Below, piece by piece: positions 5,593 to 12,783 of a stretch of DNA of 22,811 bases. Below the pieces are notes generated by a model. That model had not been told where the DNA came from. It saw only the letters and a list, made by a program, of their open reading frames with translations, and made no database searches. This DNA comes from a virus. Position 1 is the first letter of the stretch; each line of letters starts with the position of its first letter. Both the position numbers and the translations under genes were made by a program. Where the stretch lies: IMG/VR virus record IMGVR_UViG_3300019760_000012, positions 1-22,811 of that record; one strand, 5' to 3'.

Positions 5593-7152
5593 TTAATACC
5601 TGTTACTCCGCCGTTTGCCTTTGGTGGATGTGTTCTTTGCCCCATCGCTCCGGGATTTACTTTTATTTAGCTTGGCTACACCACCCTGAACAGCATCAGG
5701 GCCGTCATCGTTTGCGCCACTACCTTTTTCGAACGGAAGAAACTGGTCATCCCATAGCGTTGTAAAGTCCTTATCCTCTTTTCGGCGAATATCAAAAATG
5801 ATATTGCCCCGATGAAAATAGGCCTCCAGCCCCTCGATGCGATCGTACTTGTTGGGCTTACTATCCTCATCGGCCTGAACGGGTATGTAATAGTCTCGTT
5901 CTTCGCCTTCAGCATCAAAGTCATTGACAAACTCATCCTGGGCAAACAAACCTTCAATCCAGTATTGTACCGGGTAGCGTTGCAGGTTGAGTTCCTCATA
6001 CAGATCATAGAGCCATACGGCCGCATCGGCACGTGAAGCCCTGCGCAGAAACACCCGCAGGATGTAAAACTTTTTGCCTTTACGGCCAATCAATACCAGG
6101 GCTTTGTAGTCACCTTGATTCTTATAAGACAGGTCACCATACACAACCAATGAATCGTACTGGTTGATGCGGGGAACACTTTCCCACCGGGCATGTTCCT
6201 GTTTAAAAATAGTGCCGTCCTGAATGTGCTTATGCATGAACTCACGCATAAAGCTGCGATGGGTTGAGTTAGCATAGAACTTTCGCCAATATTCTGAACT
6301 TGTTTTTTCAGGCCATGCCGCTTTAAATTCCTCCAGGTTGTTAACGGCCTTAACCGTTAGGATAAAGTGCTCAATCTCCTCTTTGGGCTTATCCTTATTA
6401 ATGCGCTTAAATTCCTTCTTGAGCTGATTAATAATGGTGTTTTTGTGGAAGTTATTATTGGCAACCACGAACCGCCTGGTTGAACCTTCGCTTTGATCGA
6501 AAGTACCTTTTAAATCTTCCCACACCCATTCATACGCCTCGCGGCTCAGTCGATCGTTATTACACCGCTGCTTGGTATCCACGTCATCCACCACAATGTA
6601 ATCGGGGCGGTCGTTCCCCTCGCGCAAACCACGAACTGACTGGCCGATACTGGCCGAAACGAACTTAGCACCATCAGAAGCTGTGAAGTCACCATCTGCC
6701 CAGGAGCCGTATTTAAACCGACGCCCATAGTCATTAATAAGCCGTTTGTTATGCTTAAGCTGTGCCTGGATATCAGACAAAAGCTTCTTTGATTTGGGGT
6801 CTGTTTGCCCAATCAGTAACATGAAGCGCAGTTTTTTACGCATATAGAGCCAAAGCGGGATACCCATATCCAAATGCACGGACTTAGCTCCTGAACGATA
6901 GATTTCGCCCAACAAGTCTAATACATCATGCTCATCAATGATTTTGGCCATGCGCTTATGAAACCAGGCACATGGTACTTTGGCATAAGTCGGAAAGTAA
7001 TATTCAAACCATGACGCATAATCACCCTCCAGCTTCTTTACCCGCTTCCGTTTATCGCCAGGTGTTTCGGCAATATCAATAGAGGTAGATTGCTCAATAA
7101 GCAAACAATGCTGTTCATAGTCCTTTAATATGGTCTCCAGTTTTTTACTCAC
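5593..7152 (-). CDS. Terminase large subunit (TerL)
   Basis: The protein has 519 residues and starts with GTG at 7152, overlapping the TerS stop by four bases (GTGA), so translation is coupled. It is the ATP-driven packaging motor and head-filling nuclease that docks on the portal. The N-terminal ATPase shows an adenine-binding-like WFHKRMAKIID region (63-73), a Walker A-like R-S-G-A-K-S (86-91), Walker B YIVVDD (185-190) and a C-motif-like VVANNN (229-234). The C-terminal RNase H-like nuclease shows VVYGDLSYKNQGDYK with acidic residues D340 and D348, the middle WIEGLFAQDEF, and a final GANDDGPDAVQGG (about 485-497) with the last catalytic aspartates. The end is Lys/Ser/Arg-rich. The length is normal for Mu-like TerL. 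Confidence 0.92.
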   Translation of the reverse strand: MSKKLETILKDYEQHCLLIEQSTSIDIAETPGDKRKRVKKLEGDYASWFEYYFPTYAKVPCAWFHKRMAKIIDEHDVLDLLGEIYRSGAKSVHLDMGIPLWLYMRKKLRFMLLIGQTDPKSKKLLSDIQAQLKHNKRLINDYGRRFKYGSWADGDFTASDGAKFVSASIGQSVRGLREGNDRPDYIVVDDVDTKQRCNNDRLSREAYEWVWEDLKGTFDQSEGSTRRFVVANNNFHKNTIINQLKKEFKRINKDKPKEEIEHFILTVKAVNNLEEFKAAWPEKTSSEYWRKFYANSTHRSFMREFMHKHIQDGTIFKQEHARWESVPRINQYDSLVVYGDLSYKNQGDYKALVLIGRKGKKFYILRVFLRRASRADAAVWLYDLYEELNLQRYPVQYWIEGLFAQDEFVNDFDAEGEERDYYIPVQADEDSKPNKYDRIEGLEAYFHRGNIIFDIRRKEDKDFTTLWDDQFLPFEKGSGANDDGPDAVQGGVAKLNKSKSRSDGAKNTSTKGKRRSNRY

Positions 7153-7589
7153 GACTCAAGGCTTGCTTTATGGTGAATAAACAGCTTGTGAAACTCCAGG
7201 AACTTAACGGCCATCTGAGGATCCTGCCGGGCCATCCAGTTATCAAATTCCTTAAAAACAGTAATGACCACCTGAACCGATGTTTTGGCAGATACCGTTT
7301 CAATAACCTTACTGATCTTAACAAGGGCATCGGCATCAATGGTGGCTTTCTTACCTTCAGCCACTAGCTTCAGTTGCTTAAGTAGAATTTCCTTAATCTT
7401 ATGGGGGGCACTTAACACCTCGGCACGGCGTTCGTCCCAGTCTTTTTCACCGGCACGCCCTTTGCGCCAGTTGCTCACTGTTACCTCTGACACTTCCAGT
7501 TCTTCAGCAATGGCTTTCCCATTCATGCCCTCCTCGATGAACATGCGTTCGCCCAGTTCACGTTTCTTCTTATTTGACAGTCCTGCCAT
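7149..7589 (-). CDS. Terminase small subunit, Mu gp27-like (DUF1804-type)
   Basis: The protein has 146 residues, starting MAGLSNKKKRELGERMF. The frame is open to 7766, but the extra 59 residues have a non-phage composition (cysteine/phenylalanine-rich) and cover the divergent control region. A helix-turn-helix lies at about residues 24-45 (GKAIAEELEVSEVTVSNWRKG), as expected for pac-site recognition. It is followed by a charged linker, a long helical oligomerisation part (HKIKEILLKQLKLVAEGKKATIDADALVKISKVIETV) and a hydrophobic C-terminal segment for TerL contact. It is the first gene of the leftward operon and overlaps TerL by four bases. The DUF1804 assignment comes from pattern and context. 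Confidence 0.8.
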   Translation of the reverse strand: MAGLSNKKKRELGERMFIEEGMNGKAIAEELEVSEVTVSNWRKGRAGEKDWDERRAEVLSAPHKIKEILLKQLKLVAEGKKATIDADALVKISKVIETVSAKTSVQVVITVFKEFDNWMARQDPQMAVKFLEFHKLFIHHKASLES

Positions 7590-7766
7590 GTACTTTTTAT
7601 CACAAAATTGCTGAAACCAAAGGGCAGAATAAAGGCGTTTTTCATGGCTTGCACTAAAGAGTTTTAGGGTTGGACTATTGTTTTTTTTATCCCCTAAATG
7701 CTTGGATTTTTGCCCTGAACAAAAATGAAACACGCATAAGCGAAGCATTGAAAAAGTAACGCACAC
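7590..7766. promoter_or_regulatory. Divergent control region between packaging and capsid operons
   Basis: These 177 bp separate the two late operons and must hold both promoters. On the plus strand GATTTTTG (7705-7712) is one base from TAnnTTTG, with TTG at 7678-7680 but a long 24-bp gap. On the minus strand CAATTTTG near 7605 is also one base off. A run of eight T starts at 7681. Poor matches suggest a phage activator is needed. Confidence 0.4.
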
Positions 7767-8693
7767 ATGGCATTTACATTTGTAATAACTGATGAATCAA
7801 TAAACAGCTACGGGACCCGGATCCTGAGTGATGGGATTGATGCAACCGACTTCTTAAAAAACCCGATCGGTTTGTGGAATCACTTCCGAAACTGGAAAGG
7901 CACTAAGGATGAAGTGCTGCCCATCTGTCGTTGGGAGAACCTGCGAAAAGAAGGTAAAAAATGGCTGGCCGATGCCGTGTTTGATGAAAAGGATGAATTT
8001 GCCCAGAAGATTAAAAGCAAAGTTGAGCAGGGTATTATCAGTACTGTCAGCATTGGGGTACGAATCATTACTGTTTCAGAGGCTAAGAGTGTGCTTGTAA
8101 AGGGTCAGACCCGGCCAACCATCACCCGTTGTATGCTTCGAGAGATATCTATTGTTGACATTCCTGCCAATAAAAATGCGTGTAAACTTTACGATGTTTC
8201 AGGTGATGAGATTAACCTGAATGAAGGTGATCCGAGTGATGTTTTACCAATATTAGATACCAAGAATATGGACTTGAAAGAATCTGTAATCCAGGAAATG
8301 AGCCTTAAGGATTCATCGGATGACGCCATGAAAACGGCGCTTCGAAATGTCATTGCCAATGCCGGTAAAGTTACCCAATTGGAAACAACCAATCAGGAGC
8401 TGAACGATACGGTTACAGACCTGATCGGTAAGCTTAAAACTTATCAGGATGCTGAGAAGGAAGCCGAGAAGCAAAAATGTGTCGACCTGGTTGATCAGGC
8501 AGTGACTGATAAAAAGATCACTGAAAAACAAAAACCGCGCTACCAGTCATTGGCTGAAAAGGACTATGACAGTACAAAGGCCATCCTTGACGAAATGCCG
8601 GGAGCTAAAAAGCCTGAGACAGGTGATGAGTTCTCGGAAGGCGAGGAAAGTGCCTGGGACAAGCGCATGAAAGAAATTAACGCACGTAATTAA
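7767..8693 (+). CDS. Prohead protease fused to scaffold-like domain
   Basis: The protein has 308 residues. Residues 1-145 resemble HK97-family serine prohead proteases: NPIGLWNH with a candidate catalytic His39, the strand segment EGKKWLADAVFDE, then ISTVSIGV with candidate Ser95, and the conserved closing motif REISIVDIPAN (125-135), like 'EvSlVdvPAn' in the family. Residues about 170-308 are helical and charged, with a coiled-coil-like stretch (VTQLETTNQELNDTVTDLIGKLKTYQDAEKEAEKQK) that would act as a scaffold, as in Mu gpI. It should build the procapsid and then cleave itself and the capsid protein. It is first in the rightward operon, 11 bp before the capsid gene, with no clear Shine-Dalgarno. 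Confidence 0.85.
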   Translation: MAFTFVITDESINSYGTRILSDGIDATDFLKNPIGLWNHFRNWKGTKDEVLPICRWENLRKEGKKWLADAVFDEKDEFAQKIKSKVEQGIISTVSIGVRIITVSEAKSVLVKGQTRPTITRCMLREISIVDIPANKNACKLYDVSGDEINLNEGDPSDVLPILDTKNMDLKESVIQEMSLKDSSDDAMKTALRNVIANAGKVTQLETTNQELNDTVTDLIGKLKTYQDAEKEAEKQKCVDLVDQAVTDKKITEKQKPRYQSLAEKDYDSTKAILDEMPGAKKPETGDEFSEGEESAWDKRMKEINARN

Positions 8694-8704
8694 TAAATAT
8701 CACA

Positions 8705-9814
8705 ATGAAACGATTTAAAGCAATTGTAGCCTTATTGGTGTCGCTGATCCTGTCTTTTGTATTTGGGTCATTACTTGCCACCTGGTTAAGTACCGATACG
8801 TTTACCGTACACCCGATGGTGGTGGCGGGTATTCTCTTTATTCTGTCATTAATCCCCATGCCTAAAGGTGTTCTGCCAATGGCCATCACCATTAATTCTG
8901 CCTATGCCGGTGAAGTGATGGAGGAGCTATTGGTGAAAGCTACCACAGGTAATGAGTTGGTGGATGGCGGACACATCCGGCTGGAGCCAAATGTGACCGA
9001 TAAATTTTACATTCCAAGGCTTAAGACCGGTAAGATGCTTCAAAAGGTGAAGGAGCAACCGGAGGATTCGGATAGTAAGGGTGACTTTAATGTTGATGAA
9101 AAGGTATTGAAGCCTGAAGAGTTCATGGCCTTTACAACCTTTAACCCCAAGAGTTTCGAGAAGTTTTGGCGTAAGCATCAACCTAAAGGACCTCTGGTAT
9201 TTGCGGAGTTACCTCCCCATGTACAAAATCAGTTGTTAGCGGAGCTGGCCAAGGTGGTTGATTTTGAATTGGGACATGAATTCATCAATGGTGAATTTGG
9301 TGCCGGGGCTAACCAGTTCTTTAATGGTATCCTGACCCGCATTGTGGCTGACACAGATGTATTGAAAACAGCTGCCCCAACAACTGTGGCCATAACTGTA
9401 GATAATGTAATCCCAAAGTTAAAGGCTGTTCGTGTCATGATCCCCAAGGCCCTTCGCAAGAAAAAAGGCCTGAAGATTTTCATGAGCATTGAGGATGCCG
9501 ACCTTTATGATGACGCTTTGACAGCGCAGCCCAACAAGGGTAAGAATCACACCGATACCAATGAAGAAAGGTACAAGGGTATTCCTATTGTTGCCCTGGC
9601 CGACTGGCCAAAGGATGTGATTGTAGCGGCTGTGGCTTCAACAGATTTAACAACCAACTTCTGGGGTGCTGTATCCTTTATGGATGATTATGACACCATT
9701 CAGATTGATAAGCTGACCAATGCCGGTGAGAAGTACTTCTTTAAAATGAAGATGAAAGCGGATACCAACACAGCCTTTGGCGAAGAGATTGTGTTGTATG
9801 ATGCACGCCCTTAA
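8705..9814 (+). CDS. Major capsid protein with N-terminal transmembrane pro-region
   Basis: The protein has 369 residues. Residues 1-58 are unusual for a capsid protein: a basic start (MKRFK), a hydrophobic helix (6-26) and a second one (38-50), then PMPKGVLP. From M59 (MAITINSAYAGEVMEELLVK) the protein reads like an HK97-fold capsid protein: an N-arm and extended loop rich in charges (about 95-140), a long spine helix (VQNQLLAELAKVVDFELG, followed by the FINGEFG turn), then beta-rich P and A domain segments ending FFKMKMKADTNTAFGEEIVLYD. The pro-region could be removed by the protease encoded just upstream. An internal start at 8879 (ATG of M59) would give a 311-residue form without it; only a weak AAAGGTG precedes that ATG. 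Position after the protease supports the call. Confidence 0.82.
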   Translation: MKRFKAIVALLVSLILSFVFGSLLATWLSTDTFTVHPMVVAGILFILSLIPMPKGVLPMAITINSAYAGEVMEELLVKATTGNELVDGGHIRLEPNVTDKFYIPRLKTGKMLQKVKEQPEDSDSKGDFNVDEKVLKPEEFMAFTTFNPKSFEKFWRKHQPKGPLVFAELPPHVQNQLLAELAKVVDFELGHEFINGEFGAGANQFFNGILTRIVADTDVLKTAAPTTVAITVDNVIPKLKAVRVMIPKALRKKKGLKIFMSIEDADLYDDALTAQPNKGKNHTDTNEERYKGIPIVALADWPKDVIVAAVASTDLTTNFWGAVSFMDDYDTIQIDKLTNAGEKYFFKMKMKADTNTAFGEEIVLYDARP

Positions 9815-9874
9815 AGACCTCTTTAACTCTTCCCGGAACCACCGGGCGGAGAATTATATCTAATTGATTAAGAA

Positions 9875-10096
9875 ATGAAATCTATGCTTGATAAGATAAG
9901 TACTGTGTTGCCACCAACCACCGGAGGTGTGATAGGCGCAGTTGTTAAAGGAGCTCACAGTATAGCAGAGTTAAACATTGAAAGGTACGTGGATGTAGCT
10001 ATTAGCGCGGCCATTGGCGCCACAGTAGGTTATGTTATCAAGCTGGTTTTAGACTGGATTAAAAACAAAGTAAGATGTCAAAAATCAAAAAAATAG
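9875..10096 (+). CDS. Small membrane protein in the capsid cluster
   Basis: The protein has 73 residues. An amphipathic N-terminal part (MLDKISTVLPPTTGGVIGAVVKGAHSI) is followed by a hydrophobic, Gly/Ala-rich segment (about residues 43-62, AISAAIGATVGYVIKLVLDWI) and a very basic end (KNKVRCQKSKK). It is a likely single-span or amphipathic membrane protein. It overlaps the next gene by 22 bases, so the two are probably co-translated. Function is unknown: it could assist membrane-associated capsid assembly, given the hydrophobic capsid pro-region next door, or be a pinholin-like protein, but no lysis gene is adjacent. Confidence 0.65.
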   Translation: MKSMLDKISTVLPPTTGGVIGAVVKGAHSIAELNIERYVDVAISAAIGATVGYVIKLVLDWIKNKVRCQKSKK

Positions 10097-10440
10097 CGGA
10101 GGCCAACTTTAAGCTTTATCCAAAGCGTGATAAGCAATTCATCTTTTCTGATGGGGTATGTTTCTTCCGCGAATCTCAGGCAAAAGACCACGCCAGATCA
10201 TCAAAACAGAAGTACGAAACCGTTACTCGTGAGCCTAAAAAAGGTGGCACCGTAGAAATGACCAAAGAACAGGCGGAAAAGACGCTGATGGGCCTGGAAC
10301 TGGATAAAAGTGCCGATTACGAACTACTGGGCGACCTGGTGGAAGCTTTAGAATTAAAGCCGGAAGGCAAGTCGAAGGATGACAGGATCAAGGTACTGTT
10401 ACCCGTAAGAAATGATCTCCTTGGTATTGATAACCAATAA
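10075..10440 (+). CDS. Conserved phage structural accessory protein
   Basis: The protein has 121 residues. Residues 10-55 (ANFKLYPKRDKQFIFSDGVCFF, then AKDHAR) match a short domain I recall next to capsid genes in Bacteroidota phages, with the pattern 'P-x-x-D-x-x-F-x-x-x-D-G-x-x-F-F-x-x-x-x-x-A'. A Lys/Glu-rich linker follows. The last 35 residues (YELLGDLVEALELKPEGKSKDDRIKVL) look like a small helical HeH/SAP-type nucleic-acid-binding motif. Its place between capsid and sheath genes suits a head-completion or capsid-decoration factor, as with the gpFI-type genes of other phages. The function is inferred from position only. Confidence 0.65.
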   Translation: MSKIKKIAEANFKLYPKRDKQFIFSDGVCFFRESQAKDHARSSKQKYETVTREPKKGGTVEMTKEQAEKTLMGLELDKSADYELLGDLVEALELKPEGKSKDDRIKVLLPVRNDLLGIDNQ

Positions 10441-10452
10441 AACGACTAGATT

Positions 10453-11619
10453 ATGCCAGTACCAGGAGTAAGTGTAAATATATCAAACGGCAACCTTGGC
10501 GGGGTAAACTTTGTAGATGATTCAATCACCGGAATAATTTTGTCAGGCGTTGCCTTGACTGATTGGCCTCTCGGAACGGTAAAGGTGATTTTTTCATTAA
10601 AGCAAGCTGAGGATGCAGGTATCGTTGCATCAGTTGTTGATACGTCTTTTGCTCACAGGGAGATTAAAGAGTTTTACGATAAGGCCGGTTCAGGTCAGGA
10701 GCTGCATGTGATGTTGGTTGCTGATACGACTCAATTGGCTTTTGCCTGCGACCAGGTGAACCCGATGCTTAAAAAGCTACTTCAGGAAAGTGGCGGACGC
10801 ATTAAGCGTTGGGGTGCCAATATTGCCAAACCGGATGATTATGTACCTGTTTTGACCAAAGGTATTGATCAGGATGTATTGGATGCAGCTACCAAAGCCC
10901 AGGAGCTTACCGATGCTTTAGCGCTTAATTACATTTTTACCCGTGGCTTATTGCCCGGAAGGGATTATCAGGGTGCGGCTTCATTGGACGACCTGACGCA
11001 ACGGGCGGAGAATCGTGTTGGCATTTGCCTGTTAGGGGATATTGGCAATAAAGAAGCCCGTATTGGGTTCACATTGGGCTGTATGGCCGCTAATAGTGTA
11101 CAGCGAAAGATTGGAGCTGTTGAAGATGGTCACATGGGAATTAATGAGTGCTACCTCACAGACGGTACCACCAAAGCAGAGGAGATAATCAATGTGCAAA
11201 ATACCATTTACGACAAAGGTTACATCCTTCCGATCGTTCGCCCAGGGCGGGCAGGGTATTTCTTTGCCGGCGATCCCACAGCCACATCAAGCACCGATGA
11301 TTACCACAGCTTTGTTAACGGTTTTGTCATTGATAAAGCATGCCGTATTGCTTACGATGTGTACTTGTCATTCGTGAACACCGATTACGAAAAGGAACCG
11401 GACGGCAGCATTGGTATGATAGAGCAAAAGCGCCTGCAGGGTAATATCGATGACCGTGTGAAAGCGGAGATGGCGGGTGAGATCAGTGGCTTTAAGTCAT
11501 TGGTTGACCCGGCAGACCAACCCGGTAACGGGGTGACTAAAATAGCACTGGCCGTTCAGCCAAGAGGCTATCATGAGACAATTCAGGTTGAAATAGGAAT
11601 GACTAATGCAGTTGAGTAA
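10453..11619 (+). CDS. Contractile tail sheath protein, DUF2586 family (Mu gpL role)
   Basis: The protein has 388 residues. The start PVPGVSVNISNGNLGGV and the pattern of the middle (DALALNYIFTRGLLPGRDYQGAASLDDLTQRAENRVGI) fit DUF2586, the sheath-like family of Bacteroidota and some other Mu-like phages. Further marks are NECYLTDGTTKAEEIINVQNTIYDKGYILPIVRPGRAGYFFAGD (conserved sheath domain, about 236-280) and a C-terminal domain (about 285-388, ACRIAYDVYLSFVNTDYEK to the end) that would mediate sheath interlocking. It would surround the tube and contract at infection. Its stop overlaps the ATG of the tube gene by one base (TAATG), giving coupled expression. Confidence 0.88.
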   Translation: MPVPGVSVNISNGNLGGVNFVDDSITGIILSGVALTDWPLGTVKVIFSLKQAEDAGIVASVVDTSFAHREIKEFYDKAGSGQELHVMLVADTTQLAFACDQVNPMLKKLLQESGGRIKRWGANIAKPDDYVPVLTKGIDQDVLDAATKAQELTDALALNYIFTRGLLPGRDYQGAASLDDLTQRAENRVGICLLGDIGNKEARIGFTLGCMAANSVQRKIGAVEDGHMGINECYLTDGTTKAEEIINVQNTIYDKGYILPIVRPGRAGYFFAGDPTATSSTDDYHSFVNGFVIDKACRIAYDVYLSFVNTDYEKEPDGSIGMIEQKRLQGNIDDRVKAEMAGEISGFKSLVDPADQPGNGVTKIALAVQPRGYHETIQVEIGMTNAVE

Positions 11620-12068
11620 TGGGATTTAATAGTAAAACAGCACAGTTTGCCTGGAAGAATTTTAAGTTATTGGTTGATGGCCGTTATATGACCGAATTAA
11701 CCGACATTGAAATTAAGGAGAGCCGTGAGATTGAAGAGATCTATGCGGCCGGTGATGAAGCCCAGTATCTGGGTGAAGGTAACAAGGCGGTCTCCGGACA
11801 TATTGAAATGTTACAAAGTGGCTATGAGGCACTGGTGACAGAAGGTAAAAGCCGGGGCGGCACAGGAGCCCTGGACGTGGAGTGCACTTTTGTACTTTCC
11901 TACATCCCTAAAAGCAATGAACCCATTGCTATGCGTATTGCAAAAACCATTGTAGACCGGGTTGTTGGCGTAAAGTTCACTGAGGAAGGAAAATCCTTCT
12001 CACAGGGTGCGACCCACATGAAAGTACGCCTGCCGTTCAAAGCCCTGGTTTACGAAAAGCAAATATAG
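11619..12068 (+). CDS. Tail tube protein
   Basis: The protein has 149 residues and directly follows the sheath gene, overlapping it by one base. It has the tube-protein pattern of the gpM/FII/gp19 class: short N-terminal arm (NSKTAQFAWKNFKLLVDG), beta strands (MTELTDIEIKESREIEEIYAAGDEAQYLGEG), a loop with the conserved VSGHIEMLQSGYEALV and a beta-rich end (GATHMKVRLPFKALVYEKQI). Hexamer rings would stack into the inner tube. Order sheath, tube, chaperone, tape measure is the classic contractile-tail order. The stop codon is followed at once by a heptad repeat element. Confidence 0.85.
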   Translation: MGFNSKTAQFAWKNFKLLVDGRYMTELTDIEIKESREIEEIYAAGDEAQYLGEGNKAVSGHIEMLQSGYEALVTEGKSRGGTGALDVECTFVLSYIPKSNEPIAMRIAKTIVDRVVGVKFTEEGKSFSQGATHMKVRLPFKALVYEKQI

Positions 12069-12119
12069 TGATTAGTGCATAGTGCTTAGAGCACCGGGCA
12101 CTGAACACCAGGCACTGAA
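12068..12119 (+). repeat. Heptad-periodic intergenic element, GTGCTTA type
   Basis: The plus-strand steps are GTGATTA, GTGCATA, GTGCTTA, GAGCACC, GGGCACT, GAACACC, AGGCACT, GAAT: seven exact 7-bp registers. The inner GTGCT-TAG-AGCAC is a perfect inverted repeat. It begins in the tube stop codon and leaves about 40 A-rich bases before the chaperone ATG at 12161. Confidence 0.75.
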
Positions 12120-12160
12120 TTAAAAAGAGAAATTAAAAAGCGTTTAAAATCATTTTAAAG

Positions 12161-12586
12161 ATGAAAGTATCCCAGATTCTAGCAATGGATTTCACCAAGC
12201 TGAGCTTTGACCAGCTTCAAAAGTTAATTGAGAAAATAAGAGCAGCTGCAGCCACTAACCTGGAGGTGCCGGAAAAGTGGAGAGAAAAGGTAGCCGAATG
12301 GAAAGGCAAAGGCAAGGTGAAGCATGCACATGTGGAAAGTGTTGGTTCCATCTTCTTTGCATTACCAACCCGCGAACAGGTACAAGCAGCTGAAGAGTTG
12401 TCCACCGATGAAGAGGGCAAAGTGGATATCTATGCCAAAGCGGATCAGCTGATGGCCGACTGTTACCTGGGCGGTGATATCACACTGGAGGATGTTTTTT
12501 CAGACACTGAGCTTTACATGAGTGTGGCCAAGTTTGCACTGTATGAACTGGTACAGGCAAAAAACGTGCTCTCGGGTCTCTGCTAA
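12161..12586 (+). CDS. Tail assembly chaperone, short form (G-like)
   Basis: The protein has 141 residues. It starts MKVSQILAMDFTKLSFDQLQKL and is helical throughout, including EWKGKGKVKHAHVESVGSIFFALPTREQVQAAEEL and a C-terminal segment DVFSDTELYMSVAKFALYELVQAKN. Length and position between tube and tape measure are those of the G product of lambda and Mu gp41-type genes, which coat the tape measure protein during tail assembly. The last six codons (VLSGLC, then TAA) follow a slip site, so this is the unshifted product. No usual Shine-Dalgarno is seen; the leader is A-rich. Confidence 0.85.
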   Translation: MKVSQILAMDFTKLSFDQLQKLIEKIRAAAATNLEVPEKWREKVAEWKGKGKVKHAHVESVGSIFFALPTREQVQAAEELSTDEEGKVDIYAKADQLMADCYLGGDITLEDVFSDTELYMSVAKFALYELVQAKNVLSGLC

Positions 12587-12783
12587 TACAGGCAAAGTCC
12601 CGAATAGAAAGAGGTAGCATAGCCTATATCAATGCAGAATTAAAATACTACGGCATTTGTTCAGAGCCTGAGAAGTTGACCGACTGGCAATGGGCTCAGA
12701 CATACGCCACACTTGAGGATATACGAACAAGAGAAAAAAAGGAGGCTGAAGATGCTATCGGACGGCATGACATATCTGATTAA
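12161..12783 (+). CDS. Tail assembly chaperone, long form (GT-like) by -1 frameshift
   Basis: After 135 codons ribosomes can slip back one base at A AAA AAC (12559-12565) and read 72 more codons in the -1 frame from 12565 to the TAA at 12781-12783, giving about 207 residues. The added part (RALGSLLIQAKSRIERGSIA, then a stretch with YINAELKYYG, LTDWQWAQTYATLEDI and an acidic/basic tail) has no start codon of its own and looks like the T domains of other phages that bind the tube and tape measure. It overlaps the tape measure start (12752) by 32 bases. The arrangement is the widely conserved tail-gene frameshift. Confidence 0.82.
12559..12603 (+). other. -1 frameshift signal of the tail chaperone
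   Basis: The codons are GCA AAA AAC, so the heptamer A AAA AAC (12559-12565) is an exact X XXY YYZ slip site. Six bases downstream TCGGG (12572-12576) can pair with CCCGA (12599-12603), enclosing the zero-frame stop. The same six-base gap is seen at the portal slip site. Confidence 0.8.

Noticed and set aside
7590-7766. In-frame extension of the small terminase to 7766
   Set aside because: The extra 59 residues do not look like TerS, would leave no promoter space, and the ATG at 7589 gives the normal length.
9815-9870. Terminator between capsid gene and the small membrane gene
   Set aside because: CCCGG/CCGGG and TTAAAG/CTTTAA pairs exist, but the stems are short and no T tract follows; the operon clearly continues.
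12713-12751. TTG start for the tape measure gene
   Set aside because: The ATG at 12752 has AAGGAGG six bases upstream; the TTG has no ribosome site and lies in the -1 frameshift product.
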